From NCBI GenBank assembly GCA_031271975.1, contig JAISUR010000045.1, positions 1 through 64,000 of the forward strand: a DNA stretch of 64,000 bases, given 5' to 3'. Below, one piece after another: positions 54,901 to 62,121 of the stretch. Origin of the DNA: Propionibacteriaceae bacterium (GTDB lineage: Bacteria; Actinomycetota; Actinomycetes; Propionibacteriales; Propionibacteriaceae). The notes below the pieces were generated by a model that saw only the letters and a list, made by a program, of their open reading frames with translations, made no database searches and was not told the origin of the DNA. Position 1 is the stretch's first letter. Every line of letters starts with the position of its first letter. Position numbers and translations under genes: made by a program.

Positions 54901-55134
54901 GTAAACGTCCACGCGGGTCTCGGTGCCGTCGGGGACGACAGCCAGCCCGAACTCCAACGCCGAAGCGGCCTTCGCGAAGCGGCCCACCATGCCCTGCGCG
55001 TTCGAGGATGCCCAAATGCCCGTGTTGTTCAACTCGGGGCGCTGCAACGTCTGACCGGAAGCCGTGTTCACCAGGAACACCAGCAGCGATGCCACAACGG
55101 CAAGCGCCACCACGGGGGTCAGTCGTCTAATCAT
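48964..55134 (-). CDS. Giant Ig-like/FN3 surface protein, paralogue D
   Basis: A 2,056-residue paralogue with anchor MIRRLTPVVALAVVASLLVF. The head keeps the blades and the Cys pair (VVSGCAFAVWGG, VRDCGTPD). The Ig array and FN3 modules (GVPGVPTDLRQSDGIQSNAI starts the first FN3) parallel A and B. Parts of the stalk gene are almost identical to A at the nucleotide level (52741-52896 and 52945-53040), beyond what the flanks show. The tail (from about 1,853) is specific, with RGCDPKS, EAKCGFGG, SAPGCGSV, LSCDIGFDATKEF, and ends ATTEPQP. The 85-nt gap to gene C and 87-nt gap to gene E show no terminators. Confidence 0.88.
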   Translation of the reverse strand: MIRRLTPVVALAVVASLLVFLVNTASGQTLQRPELNNTGIWASSNAQGMVGRFAKAASALEFGLAVVPDGTETRVDVYQDQNTAVAYYPGEGRLYPIDAVQAKLLKDRYLQLPNNALVDLRGGTLAVMDPATGKIWAVRTGDTAAGVDLDPLEQANPQVADLGVGAAAALAVGVDGAVHAVNSNGKAVRIGVDKGVLGVPEEATVERMATVQITAVGAERVILDEAAGKVYIGSTAATVGAGAVLQQPSDAADHVYVATATQLVKVGFSGQVTAVVSDAAGAPTAPAVVSGCAFAVWGGQIVRDCGTPDPVRPLPEVYADPVFRVNWGQVVLNDRVTGTVYDWDLNIAKNEWSVFDDNVEQEQENKDKKAEVKQDAPPLARDDYLGVRKGRSGVLHVLDNDDDPNGAILSITAVSQPSSGAHVTISPDGQTLLFTQPVEGTDTTFGYTIRNDVGEASATVHVAARAAIQQDQNEGPKLRDPAPPKTVTYSVGSLGSLPIAVATDYRDYDADPVTVSEAHDDEGNPVPITADGQIEYTAPETKSNRQVKIEFTVTDGLAKTPDHVTINVIGTSDKTGVKPQAQADAARGVVGEPITITPLSNDIPGVDPSNPQARLKLAADVDPRSGLKVHTDRSSGIVTVTASKAGRYKLSYSVSFGTAPRGQDGQIRVDVAKKLDDDLPVAMPDEVTVHATSPANFDPLKNDFDPGGGMLSVVSAVPEDPDVLSVAVWDKRWIRVEAQTPDMAGSQAITYQVTNGDGRLVNGTAVVTQLPPVDKDEPLLRDDWVTARAGDSVLIPVLENDTTSGASTLSLLTNSVAGSPGEFEVTETSANAFDKANVGEAYATGNQIRYVAPAPEYVAKDRQFQITYYARTTSGETGAGTVYVTVKPALTDTEENSAPQPQTIEARVVSGEQVTIRVPSTQQDPDGDSSTLVKIASAPTKGRVLKFSPDGIVYEAFPNAEFTGTDSFQYVLADQYGKEGTGTIRVNVISPGQTQPPLAVDDPLTAEPGAHVLIDVMDNDYISSDDVVEIALLEEVEGVEIVNGRFIRMTAPDEGEPAVTVDYQLEGNGDGYTVATASVTGKKGFKNPPRVEDKVAAVGEKGRASVDLLEDAYDPDSDVTKTVITIPHATEQQGVVIQDGVVELNMVSTPQIVTFVATDESGAATSGIIYVPARDDGFPYATGLIEIPANSTLTLDVADHVKSSRPDHTARITLADLVKATPGHLSVEVDSSLEQFTLTSADDYTGPGAVTMQVTDGADVSDPDGKVATVSIPVQVGPVTPVLRCPESDQTIRQGTKKSFDVRTLCHIWPADTAAVFEYEWITPIDNVSFDDSDSGTLRLTAGGAARPGDVGRIKVRLAGESAESELELVVREAPRPKINPITLEVRQGETATAAVRISSPITEGRQDTIVSCVPANNDAAKFECKGAGTNTWSVTPGDSYSGQLVYKLRVSDIADTTQAGRQAATTLTINVYGVPGVPTDLRQSDGIQSNAITMLWGAADDNGAPIDEYELSGGGQTVRCPALSCTVKPLKNGEYTFRVRAHNKAGWGEWSKEAQGTADAFPDAPTGCVTSDPLDGQITLSWQDVSGDYSPVTNYIVRYAGQEDGSPTRGGDHVIRGLENKETTFEIWSKNNFGRSLTSCSATGWPTGTPGEFSILSATADNKNADTTAVTVTWEESAPNGEGPVEYTLSHRESGGAWSKVASGITDTTASVAGIELDGSVHEFKVESTNKPKHYTQTTPVEEFYAEGIPAKPSAPNLKVLLSDHGMVEISGTSTESSRGRESDTFLKFYVGNNEVGAAHRNASGAYGPTDADVGNNGEVAHVSAALCYQSAKDGSTVCGEKSATRSITPFGQMYITDIAPDSDGWSGILKVKADANGANATLTVTIRGCDPKSKVGSGIIEVEAKCGFGGYAIERYVDIILVSSTTNPARETETRRVTTHSQAPGSAEFVGHEVHVMFNVVQVDVTAHGGGVDTQLKLSAPGCGSVTSPVFQQRETVTLSCDIGFDATKEFTARLVDVYQEPTLTGDDMIWTEGLLRRRIDAPISIPATTEPQP

Positions 55135-55221
55135 CGCCTTAAACCTGCGCTGGGGTCAGTCGGTTCACTAAGGATAATGCGCGAAACGCCCGTTTTGTTG
55201 CAGAGAACATGGCCTGACGCA

Positions 55222-58200
55222 TCACCATGTGATCGAATCCGTCTCGCCGTCGCAGTTTACAGACATCACCCTTCCGGGGAAACCAAACACGTACGTGTGG
55301 CCATCGTCCTGGTCCCCCGTCCATTGCCAGATGTCCACTTGCATGCCATCGTCATACAGCCGACAAGTGTAGGTGCCACTGAAGTTGTGTGTCTGCACCC
55401 GGACGAATTTGCAGTAGACCGAGCTACAGATGTTGCCCCAACGCCCATCATAGGAATCGCCCTTGCTGATGCGAACGCTGCGCACCGGCGGATCCGGCAC
55501 ATTCCCCGAAGCAGCGCTGGCGGTGACCGTCGGCCGGAGCGAGTCAGCCAACGGCTCCGTGTTCCAAATCTTCGCGTTGAAGCTGTAGTTGCCCGGCGCC
55601 AAACCGCTGCACGTCAGTTGATGCGACTCGGAACCGGTCAGGTTCCAAGTGTTCGAACCGCACGGGCCGGAAATCTCCATGGTCGCCCCATAACCCTTGC
55701 CGTCGCCGGTCACCGTTGCGGTGAGTTGGCCGGTGGCGGTGAGCGAGACGCTGATGCTGCTCAAGCCCAACGGCTGCGGGATGTCCGTCGTGCCCGTCGC
55801 CGAAACCGGCGCGATTGATCTCGCCGGCGTCGACGACGTGGTCAGCGACGCGGTGAACGTCTTTGACAATCCCCAGCCGCCCAAGTCGCAGTTGAGCGTC
55901 GCCGTAAGCGCCCCCGCGCCCGTGTCCGTCGCCGAACTGCAACTGGGAGCTTCCAGCGTCAAGGTGGCCGCGTAGCCGTTGGCGTTCCCGGTCACCGTCG
56001 CGATCAAATGCGTGCCGCTGCGCGAAATCGAGATGGCGTTCAGGCTCAACGGGCCGAACGGCGTGGCCGACCGGGCCGCCGACGGGTCGCCGCACTGCTC
56101 CGAGCCGTCCTTGCGGGATGTGTAGCAAAGCTGCACGGTGATCTGTGCCGCCGAGCCGTTGGGCCCGGCTTGGATGTCGGCCGAATACGAGCCGCCGCGG
56201 GCGTTGACCGAGACCGACGCCTTGAGGGAGCCGTTGGAGAAGATCTTCACGTAGGCGTTCGTGCCGCGCGAATCCGGCACCGAGCCAGACACGTGCAACT
56301 CTTGGTTGACGCCCGTCGGGGCGGCGTTGGGAACGCTCGGCTTGGGCGGGCGGCCCTCCGCGTACCAGGTCTCCGTGGGCGTGGCCGTGTAATACACGTC
56401 ACTCGGATCGGCGTTCTGCGAGTTGTGCGAGACCACCTGGAAATGCACTTCGGCGCCGTTCAGCGTCACGTTCAACACACACTGCGTGGCGGTGATGTTC
56501 TGGCAGCCGCCGACAGCGGAACCATCCTTCTTCAGCACGTACTTCACCGGAGTGCGCCCGTTGGCGGCCGACGCCGACCAGTCAATCGTGACCGCCGTCG
56601 AGTTGGCGTTAGTCGTGGCCGGGGCAATCGACAAGATGCTGAAGGCGCCAGGCGGGCCCGACGGCCAGCCGGTGCATTCCGCGGGTATCGCAGACAGACC
56701 CATGCGGTTCTTCGCCCACACTTTGAAGGTCTGCTCCACATTGGACAAGCCCGAACTGATCCGGAAACTCGTAACGGAACCGGAGGCCGGCTGCCCGGAC
56801 TCACCCGGCCAGGCCACCACGTAATTCGTCGGCGGTGAATAGTCCGAACTGGCCGGCAGCGGAATCCAGTTCACCCTGATCGAGCCGTCCAACTCGTCGG
56901 AGGTGGAGCAACTGGACACATTCGCCGGCGGCGCGTCGGCGATGCCTTCGCCCGGATCCGACCACGGGCCGAACCCGGCGCGGTTGTGCGCGCGCACCTC
57001 GAACCGGTACGCGGCGTCGCGGTTGGCTATTGGCGCGGCCGTGCAAGTGGTCGTCGAGCAGCGCTGCACGTTGCCGCCGTCGCGGCGCATCTCGTAATAG
57101 TCGATGGGCGCGCCGTTGTCGTCCGGCGCCGTCCACTTCATGGTGACGGCGTGCGACTGGATCGGATTGGTGGCCGTCGGCCGGGCCGGTTTGCCCGGCA
57201 CGTCGTACACCTTCAGCGTGATCGTCGTGGACGCGTGCCGGTCAGCCAACGTGGTGTCGGCCACGTCGGAGATCGTCAGCTTGTAAGTCATCTTGCCGTT
57301 GGTGCCCGGCGTGATCGTCCAGGTGTCGCCCGAAATCGAGCAGGGATACGAACGCGCCAAGGTGTTCTTGGGTTCGCAACTGACGATGGTGTCCTGGCGG
57401 CCGTACTTCAACGGCGAGCGCACCTTGATCTCTTGCGAGACAGTCGTCCCCGCCGAGACTTCCAAGCTGATCGCCGCAATCTGCGGCTTATTCGCGTCGA
57501 GCACCTGCACGCCCACCTCGGCGGGCACGGAATCCGGATAATCCGGCATCGAAATCACCAACGCGCCGGTATCGCCCGGCTGGGCTTCGCCCTGCGCGGT
57601 GAGCCGCAGCGTGCCGCCGGAAACCGCCATGTCCACCAAGTCGGGTTGGGTCTTCCACTCGACGTCAAAGACCACATCGGCCATCCCCGCCGGCCACAGG
57701 TGACACATCGACGCGATGTCGAAGTCCTTGTCGGCGCCACGGCGCACAGTCTGTGCGGCGGTCGGGCAGCGCAGCACCGGCGTTACCGGGCCCACCTGCA
57801 CCGGGATGGACACCGTCGCCTGGTTGCCGTCCGGATCGGAAATATCCGTTTCCGTCACATCCAGGATCACCGAGCCGGGGCCCGTGTAGTCGTTCTTGGA
57901 GGTCAGCTTGAAGCCCGCCATCGAGTCGAAAACCTCGATGTCCATGTTCGCGGCCGGGGTGACGCTGGCGGTGTGCGCCAAGGCGATCTTCACCGTGCGG
58001 TCCGCGCGCGGGGACTTCACGTAGTCCGTGAGTGTCACGTCCATTTCGGAGTTGGCCGGGATCTGGATCGTGCCGACCACATACGGCGGGCCGGAATCCT
58101 TCGCGGGCACGTAGATCAGCCCGGAGCTCCAAGCCCCTTCCGGATCGGTCACCACATAGGTGATCACCTGCGGATGCCCGGCCAGGTTGACCGAGACCAC

Positions 58201-61200
58201 ACCGCCGTCGATGGTCAGCCCCTGGTCTTCGGTAGCGTTCGGCACCGACACCGAAAGCTGCGACATGTCCGAATCCGGGTCGAAGACCTCTTTCAGGCAG
58301 TCCGCCGAGGCCCGCTTGTTGTCCTCCGACTCGGCGACGACATCCTTGACCCGCGGCGGGTTGCGGAAACCCACCTTGCCAGTCAGCGAGACCGTACCGA
58401 TCGTTTCTCCGTCGGCGTTGCCGCGCAACGCGTACTGCACCTGGACCGGGTCGGCGCCCTCGTCGGGCGTGACCACCTCGATGTAGGTGCCGTTCAGCTT
58501 GGCCGGGGCTTCCTCGTCCACCAATTCCACCGACACGTTGTCGTCCACGGAGATGTAGTCGTTGTCCAGCACGTCGATGCGCACCGATTGGCCCGGCTCG
58601 GCCGTCATCACGTCGTCGGCGGCCACCGGCGGCTGCATCTGGCCCGGGTGCACCACGTTTATGCGTACGATGCCCAAACCGGTCGCACCATACTGGTCGA
58701 CCACTTTGTAGGTGAATGTGTCCGTGCCCGTGGAGCCGTCGTCTGGATAGGCGTCGTAGGTGAAGCCGTCGGGCACGATCTCGGTCACCCGGCCCAGCTT
58801 CGGCCCGGAGCCGATGCCGATCAGCGTCACCAAGTCGCCGTCGGGATCCTGACCGGACGTGTCGATCTTCACCTCGGTGGACTCGCCCGCCACCACGCGC
58901 ACCTCGACGGTCTGCGGTTCCGGCGGCCGGTTGACAACAGCCCCTTCCGCGTCGAGCGCCGGCACGTACTCCACGTTGATCACCTGGGATGCTGTCTTGC
59001 CGTCGTTGGTGCGGGCCACATACGTCACCTGCACGGTGCGCGGCTCCGACAGCGAACCGGGCGGCGGCGCGACCACGCGCACCTTCTCCCCCACGATGTA
59101 GGCCGAGCCCACATTGCCTTGGTTGTCGGCCGAAACCGACGGGTCGTTGACACGCAACTGGCCGGCTTCTTGCCCTTCCACATTCGACAGCAGCGTCAGC
59201 GGGGAGCCACCCGTGGTGGTGTCGTTGGCCAACACCTCCACCAGCTCCGAATCGCCCTCGCGGATAGTCGCCGAATCTGGGCGCAGCACCGGCTCGTCCG
59301 GCTCGATCGCCGGCAGTTGAGACACCGTCGCGGTGCCGTTCACCAGCCGGCCGTCGCCGTTCGTGATCTGGTATGTCACCAACTGCGGCCCGGAAAGCGT
59401 CGGCACGTTCGCCGTCACGGACAGCCAACGCCGGTCCACCACGGACACCGTCACCTGGTCCGGGTCCGCGGCCGTGGCCGACATCACCGACAGCATGCCG
59501 CCGCGCGGATCGTAGTCGTTCTTGAGCGGGTCGGTCGTCACCGGCGTCGTGCCGCGCAACACGATCTCGTCCGGCATCGCAACCGGCAGGTCGTCGGTGA
59601 GTTTCTTGGAAACCTCCACGCGGATTTTCCCGGCGCTGCCCAACGGGGCCATGCCATAGGTGACCGAATAGGTGAGGTTGTAGAAGCCCGCCTTGCCGGC
59701 CGTCACCGTCACCGTGCCCTTGGTGCGGTCGGTGGCCACGGTCACGCCCGGCGGCCCGTCCACGTCGGCAGACAGCCGCAGCTTCGCCTCGGAACTCGTC
59801 GGGTCGACGCCCGGGATGTCGTTGGCCAGCGGGTTGATGGTGATCGGCTCGCCCACCAGGCCGCGGCCGATGTCAGGCTCCGGCTCGGCGGCCTTGCCCG
59901 TCTTGTCGGCGACGACTTCCACCTTGACCGACCCGTCTCCGAAATCCAGCCCATCGGTGACCTGGTACGCCAACTCCAAATCTCGGCTGCGCTTGGCAAG
60001 CTGCTCGGCGTCGCCTTCGTCATCCACGCTGCCGGGGCTGGTGTATTCGATCAGCCCGTCCGCGGTGACGGCGATGTTGGCGCCGGTGTCGTCCGTCGCT
60101 TGGCTGACGGTGATCGGATCGCCGTCGTAGTCGCGCCACTCGGCCGATACCGGAGCGGTGACCGTTCCACCCGGGCCGACCGGATAGGTGCGCTTGGACA
60201 GGTCGTAGTTCATCCGCAGCTCGGGGCCCTTGTTTTCCTTCCGCTGGTCGGCATCGCGGGCCTCCATCTTGACGGTGGCGGCCGCCTTGTCCACGCCATT
60301 GTGGATCTCGTAGGTGAAGGTGGCGTCCACGCCGTTCTCCGGCTGCGTGTAGAGCACCGACTGCCCGTCCGGCGCGATGGTGACCTTGGCCCCGCCTTTC
60401 GGCTGTGTCACACCCACCACTGAGAGCATGCTCCCGTTCGGGTCGTTGTCATTGTCGAGCACGTGGAGCACGACTGTGCGGCCCGGGCGCACGCCGTAGT
60501 TGTCGTCCACCGCGACCGGCTTCAAATCCTTGGCCATGGGGGCGTCTTTATTTTCGGTCTGGATCTCTTCCTCGTCTTCGGGCATGACGAGCTTCCAGTC
60601 GTCCAGGTTGCGGTCCAGATCCCAGTCGTAGATGCGGCCGGTGACGAGGTCGTTCAGGATGAACGCGTCGAAGTTGGAGCGCAGCACCGGGGAAATCAAT
60701 TCTTGGCCGTAGTCGGAGCCTTCGGAGGGCACCTTGCGCAGCTCGCTGGAAACGCCCACGCAGGCCCGCGCGACCAGGCCCGGATCACCGCTCCAGGTGC
60801 CGTAGGCGCAACCAGCCACCACCACGGGGGCCGCCGGCGAGCCGGAAGTACCCGAAACCAGCGTCGTCGTCACCGCGTCGAAGCCGACTTGTGCCAGCTC
60901 GGTCTGGACCGCGTAGACCACCCGGTCGGATTCCGCGCCGGGCTGCTGCAACACGGCGTTGACGCCCAACTCGGCGGTCTTGTCGCCGGGCAGATAGGCC
61001 GTGCCGGTGTCGCCGTTGAAGAAGATGGCCTGTTCGCCGACCGCCGTCACCTGTACGGACTTCACGCCGCTGAACGGCAGCGTGCGCACCTGCGGGGCCT
61101 CGAACGCTATGCCGTCTTCGGAAGGCTTGATGGTCACCGACGCGCCAGAGGTGGAAACCGCGTAGATCGTCCCGTCCACGCCGACCGCCAACGCCGCCGC

Positions 61201-61707
61201 TGATCCCGGGCCGAGATCGGCCAACTGCGGCTGCTCCGCGTCGAGCGATTGCACGTCCAAGCCCGACTTAACGTCTTGGGTGCGCAACCCCCACACCTTG
61301 CCAGAACGGCCATCGACAACGGCGAGCGTCCCGCCGCGCAAGTCAAAAACGGCGGCGCTGGGCAACTCCAGGTAGCGGTCCAGCAGCGGCTTGGCAAGCA
61401 GCGAATCTATGGGGTAAAGCCGGCCCTCGTCGCGGTTGACCGCCACGGCCACTTCGCGGTCCTGCAACACGTCCACCGTGTGCGGCGCCAAATCCGCGTC
61501 GGGGTACACGCCGAACTCCAAAGCCGAAGCCGGCTTCGAGAAGCGGCCCACCAGGCCCTCGGCGTTCGAGGATGCCCAAATGCCAGCCGTGTTCAACTCC
61601 GGACGCTGCAACTCCTGCCCTCGAGCCAACGTGATGTACGCGCCTAAGAGCGCCAAGATAATCGCCACAGCCAAGGCCGGGGCCACCTTCTGCGTTACCT
61701 TCTTCAC
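55222..61707 (-). CDS. Giant Ig-like/FN3 surface protein, paralogue E (first and most diverged)
   Basis: A 2,161-residue protein, the longest copy and first in transcription order. It starts with GTG (MKKVTQKVAPALAVAIILAL, weak CTGGAG site) and has a longer basic N-terminal lead. The propeller-like head ends with a Cys pair (VVAGCAYGTWSG, VARACVGV). The Ig repeats include insertions absent in the others (for example KRSRDLELAYQVTDGLDFGD). FN3 modules begin with KPARPTATNPIQSHAVTMKW. The tail from about 1,886 is 275 residues and ends in a Cys-rich beta module (SSVYCKFVRVQTHNFSGTYT and CRLYDD), a type I associate with other actinobacterial surface or kinase-linked proteins. Its divergence suggests that it is the ancestral-type gene of the cluster. 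Confidence 0.87.
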   Translation of the reverse strand: MKKVTQKVAPALAVAIILALLGAYITLARGQELQRPELNTAGIWASSNAEGLVGRFSKPASALEFGVYPDADLAPHTVDVLQDREVAVAVNRDEGRLYPIDSLLAKPLLDRYLELPSAAVFDLRGGTLAVVDGRSGKVWGLRTQDVKSGLDVQSLDAEQPQLADLGPGSAAALAVGVDGTIYAVSTSGASVTIKPSEDGIAFEAPQVRTLPFSGVKSVQVTAVGEQAIFFNGDTGTAYLPGDKTAELGVNAVLQQPGAESDRVVYAVQTELAQVGFDAVTTTLVSGTSGSPAAPVVVAGCAYGTWSGDPGLVARACVGVSSELRKVPSEGSDYGQELISPVLRSNFDAFILNDLVTGRIYDWDLDRNLDDWKLVMPEDEEEIQTENKDAPMAKDLKPVAVDDNYGVRPGRTVVLHVLDNDNDPNGSMLSVVGVTQPKGGAKVTIAPDGQSVLYTQPENGVDATFTYEIHNGVDKAAATVKMEARDADQRKENKGPELRMNYDLSKRTYPVGPGGTVTAPVSAEWRDYDGDPITVSQATDDTGANIAVTADGLIEYTSPGSVDDEGDAEQLAKRSRDLELAYQVTDGLDFGDGSVKVEVVADKTGKAAEPEPDIGRGLVGEPITINPLANDIPGVDPTSSEAKLRLSADVDGPPGVTVATDRTKGTVTVTAGKAGFYNLTYSVTYGMAPLGSAGKIRVEVSKKLTDDLPVAMPDEIVLRGTTPVTTDPLKNDYDPRGGMLSVMSATAADPDQVTVSVVDRRWLSVTANVPTLSGPQLVTYQITNGDGRLVNGTATVSQLPAIEPDEPVLRPDSATIREGDSELVEVLANDTTTGGSPLTLLSNVEGQEAGQLRVNDPSVSADNQGNVGSAYIVGEKVRVVAPPPGSLSEPRTVQVTYVARTNDGKTASQVINVEYVPALDAEGAVVNRPPEPQTVEVRVVAGESTEVKIDTSGQDPDGDLVTLIGIGSGPKLGRVTEIVPDGFTYDAYPDDGSTGTDTFTYKVVDQYGATGLGIVRINVVHPGQMQPPVAADDVMTAEPGQSVRIDVLDNDYISVDDNVSVELVDEEAPAKLNGTYIEVVTPDEGADPVQVQYALRGNADGETIGTVSLTGKVGFRNPPRVKDVVAESEDNKRASADCLKEVFDPDSDMSQLSVSVPNATEDQGLTIDGGVVSVNLAGHPQVITYVVTDPEGAWSSGLIYVPAKDSGPPYVVGTIQIPANSEMDVTLTDYVKSPRADRTVKIALAHTASVTPAANMDIEVFDSMAGFKLTSKNDYTGPGSVILDVTETDISDPDGNQATVSIPVQVGPVTPVLRCPTAAQTVRRGADKDFDIASMCHLWPAGMADVVFDVEWKTQPDLVDMAVSGGTLRLTAQGEAQPGDTGALVISMPDYPDSVPAEVGVQVLDANKPQIAAISLEVSAGTTVSQEIKVRSPLKYGRQDTIVSCEPKNTLARSYPCSISGDTWTITPGTNGKMTYKLTISDVADTTLADRHASTTITLKVYDVPGKPARPTATNPIQSHAVTMKWTAPDDNGAPIDYYEMRRDGGNVQRCSTTTCTAAPIANRDAAYRFEVRAHNRAGFGPWSDPGEGIADAPPANVSSCSTSDELDGSIRVNWIPLPASSDYSPPTNYVVAWPGESGQPASGSVTSFRISSGLSNVEQTFKVWAKNRMGLSAIPAECTGWPSGPPGAFSILSIAPATTNANSTAVTIDWSASAANGRTPVKYVLKKDGSAVGGCQNITATQCVLNVTLNGAEVHFQVVSHNSQNADPSDVYYTATPTETWYAEGRPPKPSVPNAAPTGVNQELHVSGSVPDSRGTNAYVKIFSNGSLKASVSVNARGGSYSADIQAGPNGSAAQITVQLCYTSRKDGSEQCGDPSAARSATPFGPLSLNAISISRSGTHLIATVTGNANGYAATLTLEAPSCSSATDTGAGALTATLNCDLGGWGLSKTFTASLTTSSTPARSIAPVSATGTTDIPQPLGLSSISVSLTATGQLTATVTGDGKGYGATMEISGPCGSNTWNLTGSESHQLTCSGLAPGNYSFNAKIWNTEPLADSLRPTVTASAASGNVPDPPVRSVRISKGDSYDGRWGNICSSVYCKFVRVQTHNFSGTYTCRLYDDGMQVDIWQWTGDQDDGHTYVFGFPGRVMSVNCDGETDSITW

Positions 61708-61771
61708 AAACCACTCCAGGGGACGATCGGGACTACGCCACCACTAGTTTCCCGCATCAATCCAAATCGCG

Positions 61772-61793
61772 CCATGGGAACCGGGTCCCATGG
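61772..61793. promoter_or_regulatory. Inverted repeat upstream of the giant operon (possible operator)
   Basis: A perfect 8-bp inverted repeat, CCATGGGA (61772-61779) and TCCCATGG (61786-61793), separated by six bases, lies 65-86 nt upstream of the paralogue E start. It is outside the dispersed repeats. It may be an operator or a transcript hairpin; no clear -35/-10 pair could be assigned nearby. Confidence 0.4.
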
Positions 61794-61813
61794 ACACCCG
61801 CCCCACCCCGTCC

Positions 61814-62110
61814 CACGTCATCCCGGACATCCCCAACCACGTCATGCCGGGCAAGTTCTGGCATCTCGGGACGCAGTCCCATGCACCCCGCAGGGGTGCC
61901 CTAACCCCAACCAGTCATCCCGGACTCGTTCCGGGATCTTGGGACGCAGTCCCATGCACCCCGCAGGGGTGCCCTAGCGGGCACACGGACTCCGTCCGAG
62001 ATGCCGGAACAAGTCCGGCATGACGAAGGTTGTCCGGGATGACTGGTGGGGGTTAGACCACCTCCGGCACGACGAGCGGTGTCCGGCATGACGAAGGTTG
62101 TCCGGAATGA
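61814..62110. repeat. Dispersed palindromic repeats, compound copy 8
   Basis: The 414-nt gap 61708-62121 between the giant operon and the kinase gene has no gene. It contains a partial element (61843-61905), a complete element (61913-62026, left arm CCCGGACTCGTTCCGGGAT, centre CACCCCGCAGGGGTGCCC, right arm GCCGGAACAAGTCCGGCAT), and then four degenerate terminal units of the form TCCGG(C/G/A)ATGAC(G/T). The kinase transcript must cross or end within these hairpins, so the element may act as its terminator. Confidence 0.8.
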
Positions 62111-62121
62111 CTGGTGCCCAA

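Larger units (their letters stand above)
30140..61707 (-). repeat. Tandem array of five paralogous giant surface-protein genes
   Basis: Five genes of 6.1-6.5 kb lie head to tail on the minus strand, separated by only 81-87 nt. All encode the same domain order: N-terminal anchor, propeller-like head, about 11 Ig/cadherin-like repeats, FN3 modules, unique tail. Protein conservation is highest in the Ig region (for example ARLKLAADVD, PVAMPDEVT, LLRDDWVTARAGDSVLIPVL in all of the four most similar copies) and lowest in the last 200-280 residues. The upstream-most gene (55222-61707) is the most diverged. This looks like repeated duplication of a single ancestral gene. Confidence 0.92.

Noticed and set aside
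30140..61707. Possible LPXTG sortase-anchored proteins
   Set aside because: The C-termini end in TGPEP, PDP, VKVET, TEPQP or DSITW with no LPXTG motif, hydrophobic segment or basic tail; membrane attachment is by the N-terminal helix instead.
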